DNA of 64,000 nucleotides. It comes from Verrucomicrobiota bacterium. Lineage in GTDB: Bacteria > Verrucomicrobiota > Verrucomicrobiia > Chthoniobacterales > Xiphinematobacteraceae. A program made the translations under genes and the position numbers. The stretch lies in assembly GCA_023269545.1 (NCBI GenBank), contig JAHFTB010000009.1, positions 1-64,000 on the forward strand. The letters are read 5' to 3'. Position 1 is the first letter of the stretch. The number at the start of each line of letters is the position of its first letter. The notes under the pieces were generated by a model that saw only the letters and a program-made list of their open reading frames with translations, was not told the origin of the DNA and did no database searches. Below, piece by piece: positions 18,539 through 27,397 of the stretch.

Positions 18539-19456
18539 ATGGCTGGCTGTTACGTCGTTTTTCACAAGCAATTAGGTGACCTTCTTTTGCTTGAGCCATC
18601 GTTGGCACGGTTGCGGAGCTATCACGATGCCCCGGTGCGTGTGCTGACGAGAAGTCGGCATCGGTCGCTAGTCACTCTGATGGAGGGTGTGGAATATCAG
18701 GCTGGATTGCCGATTGCTTGGAAAGAGAATCTCTATTGTTACGACCCTTTGAGAAAATCTGCGGTGCGATCATTTTTTACACCCGCTCTCCGGCGTCACT
18801 ACATTTTTCCGAATCCACATGAAATGGAGTGGTTTCATTCGGTATTATTTCGCAGGATCATTGGGTTGAATCTCGAGGATCAATATGTAGCCGAGTATTT
18901 CTGGGAAAATACTCCTGTGCCTTTTCAAAATACGTTTCGGACACCTCAGTTGAAATCTCCTCCATCAGTTTGGAAACCGAAAGCAATGGATAATGGATCT
19001 TTCATCCTGATCAATCCTACCTCGGGTTGGAAATCGAAAAATTGGCTACCTGAGCGATGGGCGGAGGTATTGAAAGTTTTGTACGATCACTATCAAATGC
19101 CATTGTTTATGACGAACGCATCCTCGGATTGGCAAATGACTCACTGCCAGGAAATTATTGAAAAATCCGGAGGCATCGTCCGAGGACTCGAGCATACCAG
19201 TTTGGAAAATTTTCTCTGGCTCTGTTCCCGTGCTTCTTTTGTGCTTACGGTGGATGGAGCCACCTCACATCTATCCCAAGCTTTTGAGGTTCCCAGTGTG
19301 ACGCTCTTTGGTCCGACAAGTTTAGCGAATTGGCATTATCCTACGAAGCTGAACATTGCGGTTCAGGCTTCCAGCGATGACGATGGGATCCGGCGGATGA
19401 AAAATCTGCAGGTTGGTGACGTAATCGAAAAAATCATGAGTATCGATAAACTCTGA
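18539..19456 (+). CDS. Glycosyltransferase family 9 (heptosyltransferase-like)
   Basis: A protein of about 305 residues with the GT9 signatures of LPS core heptosyltransferases: VVFHKQLGDLLLLEPSLARL at the N-terminus, FILINPTSGWKSKNWLPERWAEV in the middle (nucleotide-sugar side), and VDGATSHLSQAFEVPSVTLFGPT near the end. The frame extends upstream to 18491, but the ATG at 18539 places the acceptor loop at the usual distance from the N-terminus. It probably adds a heptose or related sugar to lipid A-core. It converges on phoU, with 12 bases between stops. Confidence 0.85.
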   Translation: MAGCYVVFHKQLGDLLLLEPSLARLRSYHDAPVRVLTRSRHRSLVTLMEGVEYQAGLPIAWKENLYCYDPLRKSAVRSFFTPALRRHYIFPNPHEMEWFHSVLFRRIIGLNLEDQYVAEYFWENTPVPFQNTFRTPQLKSPPSVWKPKAMDNGSFILINPTSGWKSKNWLPERWAEVLKVLYDHYQMPLFMTNASSDWQMTHCQEIIEKSGGIVRGLEHTSLENFLWLCSRASFVLTVDGATSHLSQAFEVPSVTLFGPTSLANWHYPTKLNIAVQASSDDDGIRRMKNLQVGDVIEKIMSIDKL

Positions 19457-19468
19457 CGCGCACTTTAT

Positions 19469-20203
19469 TTATAGGTGCTTCGCTATAGGAATGTCACCAT
19501 AAGCGGCTGCGGATTTTTGTGTGCCTGCGGTTTGGTGTCGAATATCCAAAGCTGAGACAAGAAAGACGGTATCTTCCGCGATGTTAGCAGAGTGATCCCC
19601 AAGGCGTTCGATATAACGGGCGATGAAAATGAGATCTAAATAAGTGCGAACTCGAGAGACATTTTCTGGCATCGCATCGGTGAGTTTTTCTGCGACATCT
19701 TTGTTCATTTGATCCAGCTGGCGGTCCCTAGGTTTGAGTGTGAGGGCTAGTTCCACATTGCGATCGGTAAAAGCTTGGAGGGCATCTTGAAACATGCGGA
19801 TGGAATGGTTCAACATTTCATGAATCAAGGTGACTTCTGGGACGGCAGGGACGGTGTTTAATTTAATGGCCCGACGAGCGATGCCTACGGATTGGTCAGC
19901 GATACGTTCGAGATGAACGCTGAGTTTCATGGTAGCCAGGACCTCACGCATGTCAGAGGCAACCGGATTGAAACGCATCATGGTGTCAATTCCATCACGG
20001 TCTATAAGAACTTCCAAAGTATCGATTTCCTCATCGTCAGCGATGGCCATTTTGCAGGATTCGGTTTCGCGTTTTATCAGCCCTGAAGAAGAATTTTGAA
20101 GATTCCGTTGAGTAAGACCAGCCATCATGAGTGCATTGGTACGGAGAGATGTCAAAGCAGCTTCGAAGGTGCCTAAAATATGGCGAGAGGTGGATTCATT
20201 CAT
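19469..20203 (-). CDS. phoU: Phosphate transport regulator PhoU
   Basis: A 244-residue all-helical protein with two PhoU repeats. VLIDRDGIDTMMRFNPVASDMREVLATMKLSVHLERIADQ and its counterpart YLDLIFIARYIERLGDHSANIAEDTVFL carry the metal-binding E/DxxxD patterns. PhoU links PstB to signalling and limits phosphate uptake. It is the last gene of the pst operon, 27 bases after pstB. No phoB/phoR pair is in the window. Confidence 0.96.
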   Translation of the reverse strand: MNESTSRHILGTFEAALTSLRTNALMMAGLTQRNLQNSSSGLIKRETESCKMAIADDEEIDTLEVLIDRDGIDTMMRFNPVASDMREVLATMKLSVHLERIADQSVGIARRAIKLNTVPAVPEVTLIHEMLNHSIRMFQDALQAFTDRNVELALTLKPRDRQLDQMNKDVAEKLTDAMPENVSRVRTYLDLIFIARYIERLGDHSANIAEDTVFLVSALDIRHQTAGTQKSAAAYGDIPIAKHL

Positions 20204-20230
20204 GGGTGCAAAGGGGGGAGGGGGCGGTGT

Positions 20231-21094
20231 TTAACCAAAACGGCCGGTAATGTAATCTTCGGTTTGTTTTTCTGCAGGATTAGAAAAGATTTTAGTAGTG
20301 GTATCGTATTCGATGAGACGCCCTAAATAGAAAAATGCGGTCCGATCTGAGCAACGTGTGGCTTGCTGCATATTGTGGGTGACGATAACGATTGTGAAAT
20401 GTTGTTTCAGTCTGTGGATCAGCTCTTCGACTTTGGCAGTACCAATGGGATCGAGAGCGGAGCAGGGCTCGTCCATGAGGAGTATTTTGGGTTGGTTGGC
20501 AATGGCTCGGGCGATACAGAGACGTTGCATTTGACCACCGGAAAGGCCCAGGGCGCTTTCGTGTAGGCGATCTTTCACTTCATCCCAAAGGGCGGCACTT
20601 CGCAGGCTGCGTTCTACGCTTGCGTCCAATAGGTTTTTTTTATTTTGTCCGGAAATGCGAAGGCCATAGACGACGTTTTCATAAATGGATTTTGGAAAGG
20701 GATTCGACTTTTGAAAAACCATTCCGATATTACGACGAAGGGCGATGACTTCTATTTTAGGATCGTAGATGCTTTTCCCTATGAGTTTGATATCCCCTTC
20801 GTGGTGGACTCCGTCGATCAAGTCATTCATGCGGTTGAAATTACGCAATAAAGTGGACTTTCCGCATCCCGAGGGTCCGATAAAGGCGGTTACCTGCCTT
20901 TCGGGGATTTCCATCGAGATATTGTAGAGAGCCTGTTTGGCTCCATAATAGAAGCTAAAGTTCTGAATGGAGAGAAAATCGGAGCGGTTCCCCTCAGGAG
21001 AATTCGACGTAAGGGGAGTGCCCGTTTGGGAAGAAACGGTAGTATCGAGATGAGAGAAGCTTCGGGGTGGATGATGCATGGTGATAGAGCTCAT
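20231..21094 (-). CDS. pstB: Phosphate ABC transporter ATP-binding protein PstB
   Basis: A 287-residue ATPase of the high-affinity phosphate importer. Walker A is GPSGCGKST, the signature is [16 protein letters not shown], Walker B is [16 protein letters not shown], and [20 protein letters not shown] is the H-loop. An N-terminal extension of about 40 residues (Ser/Thr/Pro-rich) precedes the domain start at [16 protein letters not shown] lies just upstream of the ATG, one of few clear ribosome binding sites in this window. Confidence 0.97.
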   Translation of the reverse strand: MSSITMHHPPRSFSHLDTTVSSQTGTPLTSNSPEGNRSDFLSIQNFSFYYGAKQALYNISMEIPERQVTAFIGPSGCGKSTLLRNFNRMNDLIDGVHHEGDIKLIGKSIYDPKIEVIALRRNIGMVFQKSNPFPKSIYENVVYGLRISGQNKKNLLDASVERSLRSAALWDEVKDRLHESALGLSGGQMQRLCIARAIANQPKILLMDEPCSALDPIGTAKVEELIHRLKQHFTIVIVTHNMQQATRCSDRTAFFYLGRLIEYDTTTKIFSNPAEKQTEDYITGRFG

Positions 21095-21123
21095 GACCGC
21101 TCCGAGGGGGCAGTAGGATATTC

Positions 21124-22002
21124 TTATAATTGATGTCTTTTTCTAAAGAGCATTTGAGCTGTCACATTAGTAAGCGTGACGATGGCCACCAGAACAAGGG
21201 AAGCGGTCCATGCCAGATTAATTTGATAATCATAAGGTAAAGTAGAGAAATTGTAAATTAAGACGGAAAGAGAGGCGGTGGGTTGATTGAGAGAGGTGAG
21301 CCAATATTGGCTGAAAAGTGCTGTAAATAGCACGGGTGCGGTTTCTCCTGCGGCTCGTGCAATGGCGAGCATGAGACCGGTCATCATGGAAGGCAAAGCT
21401 TCGGGCAAGACTACCCTCCAGATGGTTTGAAGATGGGTGGCTCCCAATCCGGTGGAAGCTTCTCTTAAGGACTGAGGTACTGCCAATAAAGCCTGTTCAG
21501 AGGTAAGAAGGACGGTGGGCAAAATGAGTACGGCTAAGGCTACTCCACCCGCCCAGGCTGAAAATCCGGTATGGACCACCAGTATGGCAAATGCGAAGAC
21601 GCCACAGATGATTGAGGGAATTCCGGTAAGTAGTCTTGCTACAAAGCGGACGGTATTGGAGAGATACGATTGGCGGGCATATTCGTTGATGTATATTGCC
21701 GACAGAATTCCAATGGGTGCCGCGAGGAGGAGGGCAATGCCTACCATGATAAAAGTGCCCAGTACAGCGTTTCCAAATCCTCCGCCGGTCAGCCCCGGAG
21801 CGGGTGGGAGATGAGTGAATATCGAAGGCGTGAGGAGGGGAAGTCCATTTTTTAAGACAAGATAGAGGATCGAGAGCAGGGGAATCAGGGTTAAAAATGC
21901 CAGCCCAATACAGATGGAACTAAAAAGTCTGTTGGAAAGAGACCGCAATTTGAGTCTTCCCGATCCTTGATTGTTAGCAAGAAAGGTGGAGAGAGTGGAC
22001 AT
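21124..22002 (-). CDS. pstA: Phosphate ABC transporter permease PstA
   Basis: An inner membrane permease of about 292 residues. Six hydrophobic segments are visible, with the ABC permease EAA loop [31 protein letters not shown]. The frame opens at 22074, but that start would overlap pstC by 55 bases. The ATG at 22002 gives a 16-base gap and a normal N-terminus. It pairs with PstC and PstB. Confidence 0.94.
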   Translation of the reverse strand: MSTLSTFLANNQGSGRLKLRSLSNRLFSSICIGLAFLTLIPLLSILYLVLKNGLPLLTPSIFTHLPPAPGLTGGGFGNAVLGTFIMVGIALLLAAPIGILSAIYINEYARQSYLSNTVRFVARLLTGIPSIICGVFAFAILVVHTGFSAWAGGVALAVLILPTVLLTSEQALLAVPQSLREASTGLGATHLQTIWRVVLPEALPSMMTGLMLAIARAAGETAPVLFTALFSQYWLTSLNQPTASLSVLIYNFSTLPYDYQINLAWTASLVLVAIVTLTNVTAQMLFRKRHQL

Positions 22003-22018
22003 GAAGGGGTGGGGATGG

Positions 22019-22936
22019 TTAGCGCGTTCCCACTGTAGTAGACTGTGTGTGTTTGAGGATGATTTGTCCGGCAATATTTACTAAGAGTGTCAGAAGCATC
22101 AGAAGGAGAGCCGCATACATTAAGGAGGAAATCTGCAGACCTTCGGCTTCCGCAAATTGATTGGCAAGTAAGCCGGCTAGGGTACCTGCCGGAGAAAGTA
22201 GAGAAAAAGTAAGGCGTGCGCTATTTCCGATGAGCATAGCTACAGCCATCGTTTCTCCCATGGCTCGTCCGAAGGCAAGAATTGTTGCAGCCACAATTGC
22301 CGGTCTTGTGGTGGGTAAAATGACGCCCAAAATAGCTTCCCACCGCGTTGCTCCCAGTGCGTATGCTCCTTCTCGCAAGGTTCTGGGAACGCTGACCAGG
22401 GCTGTACGGGAGATAGCGGTGATGGTGGGGAGTACCATGAGAGCCAGGACCAGGCTGGCGGTCAGCATGCTATTTCCAAAAGCGGGTCCTCGAAAAATCG
22501 GCATAAATCCCAGATAAGCGGATAACCATTGACCACTGTGCTGGATCAGAGGAACCACCACAGCGATGCCCCAGAGGCCATAAACGACACTGGGAATGGC
22601 AGCAAGGAGCTCCACGATGAAACGGATCACTTGCCGTAGGGGCAGGGGAAGAAAATTTTCGCTTAATGTGATGGCAATAGCAATCCCCAGTGGCAAGGCG
22701 ATGAGAAGTGCGATGGAGGAACTAATGGCCGTTCCAACGAGGAAGGCAAGGATCCCGTACTGGTGAGTATTGGGATTCCATTGGGCATTGAAAATGAAAT
22801 GTAGCCCGAAGGTTTTGATGGAAGGAAGCGCTTGGCTGGTAATTTCTACGATAATCCAGCCTAGCAGAGCAATGGGTGCTATGGCTGCTATCCAGCAAAG
22901 AGTTCGAAATAGATCTGTTCCAGGAAAATTTTTCAA
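22019..22936 (-). CDS. pstC: Phosphate ABC transporter permease PstC
   Basis: A 305-residue inner membrane permease with six predicted membrane segments and the loop LREGAYALGATRWEAILGVILPTTRPAIVAA. AIPSVVYGLWGIAVVVPL and FGRAMGETMAVAMLIGNSARL are typical of PstC. It lies 35 bases downstream of pstS in the operon pstS-pstC-pstA-pstB-phoU. Confidence 0.96.
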   Translation of the reverse strand: MKNFPGTDLFRTLCWIAAIAPIALLGWIIVEITSQALPSIKTFGLHFIFNAQWNPNTHQYGILAFLVGTAISSSIALLIALPLGIAIAITLSENFLPLPLRQVIRFIVELLAAIPSVVYGLWGIAVVVPLIQHSGQWLSAYLGFMPIFRGPAFGNSMLTASLVLALMVLPTITAISRTALVSVPRTLREGAYALGATRWEAILGVILPTTRPAIVAATILAFGRAMGETMAVAMLIGNSARLTFSLLSPAGTLAGLLANQFAEAEGLQISSLMYAALLLMLLTLLVNIAGQIILKHTQSTTVGTR

Positions 22937-22971
22937 TTTTGAGGAGGGTTTCGCTATATAGGAATTTCGCT

Positions 22972-23985
22972 TTAATGAATCGTTTCAAGTGCTGCCTGAG
23001 CCCGGGTGACTATTTCGGCTGGGAGGGGAAGATATCCGAGTGGATCGGAAAAAGACTGTCCGGTAGTCAGGCCATAGGATACAAACTCTTTTAGGGCTTT
23101 GAGCTTTTGAGGGTCCTCGTATTTTTTATACAGAAGCAACCAAGTAAACGTGGTGATGGGATAGTCTTCTTTGCCACTGGGATCGGAAGGCCAAGCACGT
23201 AAATTGGCAGGAAGGGAGGTATGAGATAAAGTGGCTCTCCCGCTTTCCGGCGTAGCTTTTACAAAAGTACCGGATTTATTTTGGAGGCTGGCGAAGGGTA
23301 AGTGGTTGTTAATAGCGTAGCCATATTCCACATAACCGATTGCTCCGGGAGTTTGCTTGATGAGTGCGGTGACGCCATCATTGCCTTTGCCTGCCATGCC
23401 TGTGGGCCAGGCGACTGCTTTGTTAAACCCCACGTTCTGAGAGAATTCCACATCAATTGCGGAAAGGTGTTGGGTAAAGGCAAACGTAGTGCCGCTGCCA
23501 TCCGAACGTGTCACGACCATGATGGGAAGGTTGGGGAGTGGTCTGTCGGGGTTGGTGGAGGCGATCACGGGATCGGTCCACTTGGTAATTTTTCCTAGAA
23601 AAATACCGACGTAAGCAGCTCGAGAAAGCTTGAGTGAGGAAACATCTGGCAGATTGTAAGCGAGGACGATTGAACCGGCGGTGGCGGGAACCATGACAAC
23701 TCCTTTGTGCACTGCGGCGATTTCTTTGTCACTCATTGCAGCGTCGCTTCCGGCGAAATCCACAAGGCCGGCCGCCAGGTTTTTAATGCCTGCGCCACTT
23801 CCAATCGGTTGGTAATTGATCTGAACATCCGGATGAATTTTAACAAATTCGGCCACCCATCGTTGGTAGAGAGGAGCTGGAAAAGAGGCTCCGGATCCTT
23901 GAATCGCTGTTTGTGCCTGAAGCGTTTTCCCGTTTGTAGCTACTGCCAAAAGGGTGAGGGCGATTATTTTAATGATAAACTTCAT
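22972..23985 (-). CDS. pstS: Periplasmic phosphate-binding protein PstS
   Basis: A 337-residue phosphate-binding protein with a signal peptide (KFIIKIIALTLLAVATNGKTLQAQ). AIQGSGASFPAPLYQRWV, INYQPIGSGAGIKNL, VDFAGSDAAMSDKEI, VTRSDGSGTTFAFTQHLSA and GAIGYVEYGYA are the phosphate-contacting loops. The ATG at 23985 is preferred over the TTG at 23991. It is the first gene of the pst operon. I looked for a Pho box upstream and did not find a convincing one. Confidence 0.97.
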   Translation of the reverse strand: MKFIIKIIALTLLAVATNGKTLQAQTAIQGSGASFPAPLYQRWVAEFVKIHPDVQINYQPIGSGAGIKNLAAGLVDFAGSDAAMSDKEIAAVHKGVVMVPATAGSIVLAYNLPDVSSLKLSRAAYVGIFLGKITKWTDPVIASTNPDRPLPNLPIMVVTRSDGSGTTFAFTQHLSAIDVEFSQNVGFNKAVAWPTGMAGKGNDGVTALIKQTPGAIGYVEYGYAINNHLPFASLQNKSGTFVKATPESGRATLSHTSLPANLRAWPSDPSGKEDYPITTFTWLLLYKKYEDPQKLKALKEFVSYGLTTGQSFSDPLGYLPLPAEIVTRAQAALETIH

Positions 23986-24150
23986 ATCCAATATTTTTTA
24001 ATCCATCGAGGCGTCGGCATTATGGATTTGCTGGCAGTCTGAGGCAAGAAGGGAGTGTATGGGGTATGAGGAGGATATGGAAAGGTTCCCTATCGCCGGA
24101 AAGGTTTCCTGTTGCCGTGTGTGAGAGGGTGTGATTATCTGAGGCGCCTC

Positions 24151-24819
24151 ATGAGTGATGTGCAGTTGGAGGCCAAAAAGCTTCGTCGTTCGTTCCAGAT
24201 GGGAAAAGAGCGGATTGAAGTACTCCGGGATATTGATCTGCAGATTTCTCGCGGAGAAGCTATTTTTATCCGTGGCGCATCTGGTGCGGGTAAAACCACC
24301 TTGCTTTACACTTTGGCCGGATTGGAACGTCCCGAAGCAGGCCAGGCACTGTTTGAAGGATCATCTCTTTATGAGATGAGTTCTAATCGGTTAGCGAAAT
24401 TGAGAAACGCAAGAATGGGATTTGTGTTTCAATCCTATTTTCTCCTCCCGGAATTAACCGCTTTGGAAAACACCCTCTTGCCTGCGTTGATCGCCGGAAA
24501 AAAAACGCAGGAGCGTGCTGAAAGGCTCTTGGAGCAAGTGGGACTGGCACGTCGAGAGAATCACTTGCCCTCCGAACTCAGTGGAGGAGAACAACAACGC
24601 GTCGCAATTGCCCGTGCTTTAATCAATAACCCGGGAATTTTATTTGCCGACGAACCTACTGGTAACCTGGATTCGCGTACAGGCGAATCCATTATTGAGT
24701 TGCTTCTCGGATTGGGGCGTCGAGAGGGTCATACCCTGGTGGTCGTGACACATGATGCCATTCTTGCCCAGCGAGGCGATCGAGAGGTGCAAATTGAAGA
24801 TGGAATGATTCTTCGCTGA
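24151..24819 (+). CDS. ABC transporter ATPase, LolD-like
   Basis: A 222-residue ATPase of the LolD/MacB/FtsE group. Walker A is GASGAGKTT, the signature is [15 protein letters not shown] and Walker B is [40 protein letters not shown] is the Q-loop region. It resembles LolD, which powers lipoprotein release to the outer membrane. The partner permeases LolC/E are not in the window, so the assignment rests on similarity alone. The ATG at 24151 was chosen over an upstream TTG/ATG extension with no family similarity. Confidence 0.84.
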   Translation: MSDVQLEAKKLRRSFQMGKERIEVLRDIDLQISRGEAIFIRGASGAGKTTLLYTLAGLERPEAGQALFEGSSLYEMSSNRLAKLRNARMGFVFQSYFLLPELTALENTLLPALIAGKKTQERAERLLEQVGLARRENHLPSELSGGEQQRVAIARALINNPGILFADEPTGNLDSRTGESIIELLLGLGRREGHTLVVVTHDAILAQRGDREVQIEDGMILR

Positions 24820-24850
24820 TCTCAGATGAGTGGATACGGGCGCTTTGCTA

Positions 24851-25249
24851 TCACTTTCGGGGAAAATGGCGAACGAGCAGTTTTCCGGATTCCTGAACAG
24901 CATGCAGGACGGCTTGGTTAAATTGTTCTTGCCGCAGAAATTCTTCCACCTTTGAAGCAAGCTGCTCCCAGCAAGCGTCACCACAACATTTATGAATGGG
25001 AGGGCCGGCAAGAATGGCAAAACGTTGAGATAAGGGCAGAAAATAAAGAAAGATTCCATGCTGTCTTTCCGGATTTTGTAATCCCAGTTTCTGAAAACGG
25101 GTTGCTGCTCGGCACATAATGTTGTCCTTGTGAAGAGAGCGGCCGGAAACAAAAACGCGTATTTTGCCTATCGTATCCGATTCGATGGAATGAATAGTAT
25201 GTGTCAGAGTGGCTTCGTCGAGCTTGCTGAGGAACTTTCGGAATTGCAT
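24851..25249 (-). CDS. Small TPM-domain protein
   Basis: About 132 residues with a TPM (TLP18.3/Psb32/MOLO-1) domain: TLTHTIHSIESDTIGKIRVFVSGR, HGIFLYFLPLSQRFAILAGPPIHKCCGDACWEQLASKVEEFL. No signal peptide is evident from the ATG at 25249. Bacterial TPM proteins of this short form commonly sit beside lemA and a longer YgcG-type TPM protein, exactly as here. Their biochemical function is not established. Confidence 0.78.
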   Translation of the reverse strand: MQFRKFLSKLDEATLTHTIHSIESDTIGKIRVFVSGRSLHKDNIMCRAATRFQKLGLQNPERQHGIFLYFLPLSQRFAILAGPPIHKCCGDACWEQLASKVEEFLRQEQFNQAVLHAVQESGKLLVRHFPRK

Positions 25250-25308
25250 GGTGAAGAGTAGTTTAACATTCAATGTATGCAATCGTAAGAAGAAACATGG
25301 AGTGCTGG

Positions 25309-25338
25309 AGGGCAATTCGCAGCTTTTTTTAAGCTGTG
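25309..25338 (-). repeat. Half copy of the 85-90 bp dispersed repeat
   Basis: On the minus strand this reads cacagcttaaaaaaagctgc followed by gaattgccct, matching the left third of the element at 59245 and 40608. It lies between the two TPM genes. The core AGCTTAAAAAAAGCT is self-complementary, so it could form a small hairpin. Confidence 0.65.
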
Positions 25339-25348
25339 ACTCTATAAG

Positions 25349-26236
25349 TTACCAACCTCCGCTGGCTCCTCCGCCACCAAAACCGCCGCCTCCGCCGTTG
25401 AATCCTCCTCCGCGGTCATCGTCATCTCGGTTCCCCTTTTTATCAAATGGTATTCCCAAAAATGGGATGCCGGGCAGGGAAGATCCTCCGAGGGGACCAT
25501 ATAAATACCCATTCCTATTGCGCAGGATCATGAGTAAGACAAGAAACAGCACAAAGCCAAAAAACAGGAGTGCCAGCCATCCGAAGGGAGAAATGGATTT
25601 TTCTTTCTGTTTGTCGCTGGTTACAAATCCCGTGCCACGGTATTCGCCTTTAGTGGCGGCCATAATGGCTTTGAGGCCTCGCACAATTCCCGTCGTAAAG
25701 TCGCCTGCCTTAAATGCCGGAGCGATTTCTTCCGAAATGATCCGGTGAGCGGTGATATCCGGAAGGGCTCCTTCCAGTCCATATCCCACTTCGATTCGCA
25801 TCTTATGAGATCGAAGAAAGATAAAAAGAATGACTCCATTGTCGCGGCCCTTCTGTCCTACCTTCCAGGCTTCGGCGGTGCGTTGGGTGAAGTCTTCCAG
25901 GCTCTCTCCTTCGGGAAGGTCCGGAAAGATGGCAGCGACGATTTGATTTGAGGTATCTCTTTCATATTGAATGAGATCAATGCTAATTCGGGCTGCGGTT
26001 GCTTGTGGGAGCAGATGGCTGGGATCAAAAAAATAGGTATCCGGTTTCGGCGGAATATTGTCCGCCATTGCCGCCGTACAGAAATAGAAGCTGAGCAGTG
26101 CCAGGAGGGCCAGCGGTCCCTTCAACCTCAAAAAAGCAGCGGATTGCCCCAAGAACTCAATGGCATAAAGAAATGCTCTTCTTAGGGAGGCACGTTTTTT
26201 TGGCAGGGCTGGATTCCTGGTAACGCATATATTCAT
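25349..26236 (-). CDS. TPM-domain membrane protein with glycine-rich tail (YgcG-like)
   Basis: A protein of about 295 residues with a hydrophobic N-terminal segment (PLALLALLSFYFCTAAMA), a TPM domain (YFFDPSHLLPQATAARISIDL ... DNGVILFIFLRSHKMRIEVGYGLEGALPD), a second membrane segment (WLALLFFGFVLFLVLLMIL) and a Gly-rich tail ending GGGGASGGW. This is the usual YgcG/Psb32-like plan, membrane-anchored with an extracytoplasmic TPM domain. The start at 26236 is tentative, as the frame extends to 26290. It lies between lemA and the small TPM gene, probably in one operon. Confidence 0.85.
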   Translation of the reverse strand: MNICVTRNPALPKKRASLRRAFLYAIEFLGQSAAFLRLKGPLALLALLSFYFCTAAMADNIPPKPDTYFFDPSHLLPQATAARISIDLIQYERDTSNQIVAAIFPDLPEGESLEDFTQRTAEAWKVGQKGRDNGVILFIFLRSHKMRIEVGYGLEGALPDITAHRIISEEIAPAFKAGDFTTGIVRGLKAIMAATKGEYRGTGFVTSDKQKEKSISPFGWLALLFFGFVLFLVLLMILRNRNGYLYGPLGGSSLPGIPFLGIPFDKKGNRDDDDRGGGFNGGGGGFGGGGASGGW

Positions 26237-26303
26237 GGTATCTGGAAATGTTTCGCAATCCCCTGCACACAGATGGCGAGCAGCGGTCAATTACATATCC
26301 GCA

Positions 26304-27002
26304 TCACGGTGTAGGGGAGTGAATGGGAACAGGAGGGGTCATTAGGGGAGTGCTGAGAGGAGTGGCCGCAGGAGTCACAGTGGGAGCTGCCCCTGGAATC
26401 ATTGAATTAAAATTGACCTGGGGAGCTTTCTCAGCGCCTTCGCTAGCTGTGAAGTAAGGTTTTGGTAGGAAGCCTAGGGCTTTTGCATAAAAGACAGCAG
26501 GGACTGTCTGAGTGGCATTATTATACTCCTGTACTGTTTCGTTAAATTTACGGCGTTCCACAGCAATCCGATTTTCGGTTCCTTCTAACTGTGTCTGCAA
26601 GTCTCGGAAGTTTTCAGTGGATTTTAACTCAGGATATCTTTCGGCCACAACGAGCAAGCGAGAAACAGCGCTTGAAAGTTGATCCTGAGACTGTTGAAAT
26701 CGTTTCAAGGCTTCCGGGCTATCCGGTGCGGCATTAGGGTTTAATTGTACCTTGTTGACCTGCTGCCGAGCTTGGATGACGCTGGTTAGGGTCGATTTTT
26801 CGAAGTTCGCTGCCCCTTCCACGCTCCGAACCAGATTGGGAATGAGATCCGCTCTTCGTTGATAAACATTCTGTACATCCGCCCAACTTCTGTCTGTTGC
26901 CTGGCGGAGGGTGACGAGGCGGTTATAGTATTCACATCCACTGGATCCTAATACCATCGCTAACATGGTGACTATGCCGAGAAACTTAAAGGCAGTTTTC
27001 AT
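26304..27002 (-). CDS. lemA: LemA family lipoprotein
   Basis: A 232-residue protein with a lipoprotein signal (LAMVLGSSGC) followed by the LemA coiled-coil domain: YYNRLVTLRQATDRSWADVQNVYQRRADLIPNLVRSV, SQDQLSSAVSRLLVVAERYPELKS and RIAVERRKFNETVQEYN. The tail is Pro/Thr-rich. LemA proteins are membrane-associated, N-out helical proteins of unclear role, often paired with TPM proteins. Anchoring in a membrane through the lipid-modified Cys is inferred from the lipobox. Confidence 0.92.
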   Translation of the reverse strand: MKTAFKFLGIVTMLAMVLGSSGCEYYNRLVTLRQATDRSWADVQNVYQRRADLIPNLVRSVEGAANFEKSTLTSVIQARQQVNKVQLNPNAAPDSPEALKRFQQSQDQLSSAVSRLLVVAERYPELKSTENFRDLQTQLEGTENRIAVERRKFNETVQEYNNATQTVPAVFYAKALGFLPKPYFTASEGAEKAPQVNFNSMIPGAAPTVTPAATPLSTPLMTPPVPIHSPTP

Positions 27003-27119
27003 CTGTGTTTACAGGGGTGATCGGAGGATAGCTAAAATCTCTTGATTGTGCAAAGCTTCCGTCCAAAAATCGGGAATTTTCGCTCAGGGAGCTGGAAAAT
27101 TAAAATTAAAATTGAAAAG

Positions 27120-27192
27120 TGGAGCCATGGGGATTCGAACCCCAGACCTCCTCAATGCCATTGAGGCGCTCTACCAACTGAGCTATGACCCC
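27120..27192 (-). tRNA. tRNA-Ala (anticodon GGC)
   Basis: The minus strand folds into a complete cloverleaf of 73 bases. The acceptor stem GGGGTCA pairs with TGGCTCC (one G-U), the D arm is GCTCAGTTGGTAGAGC, the anticodon stem is CCTCA/TGAGG with loop ATGGCAT, and the T arm is CTGGGGTTCGAATCCCCAG-like. The anticodon GGC reads GCC/GCU alanine codons. The CCA end is not encoded. The gene stands alone between lemA and the GH63-like gene. Confidence 0.96.
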
Positions 27193-27397
27193 TCTATACT
27201 CTTTATGGGCCCTCGGTGCGCTGCCTCCAACGGGGCGGTAGGCGGCAACCTTCGGACGAGACAATATTTTCGGCATCTCCTTTGGAAGGAGATGCGACCA
27301 AGCCCAGCGAAGCTACTCTTCCTGCCTTGGCTGGGCAAGTAAGAATTTTCTCCGCATTCAGAAGTCAACACGACCGTCTCGGATGCAATGAGAGGGG

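Noticed and set aside
23986-24110. Pho box upstream of pstS
   Set aside because: No pair of direct repeats resembling CTGTCAT with 4-base spacing was visible.
27046-27342. 98-codon frame across the tRNA-Ala gene
   Set aside because: It reads through a clear tRNA cloverleaf on the other strand and has no protein features.
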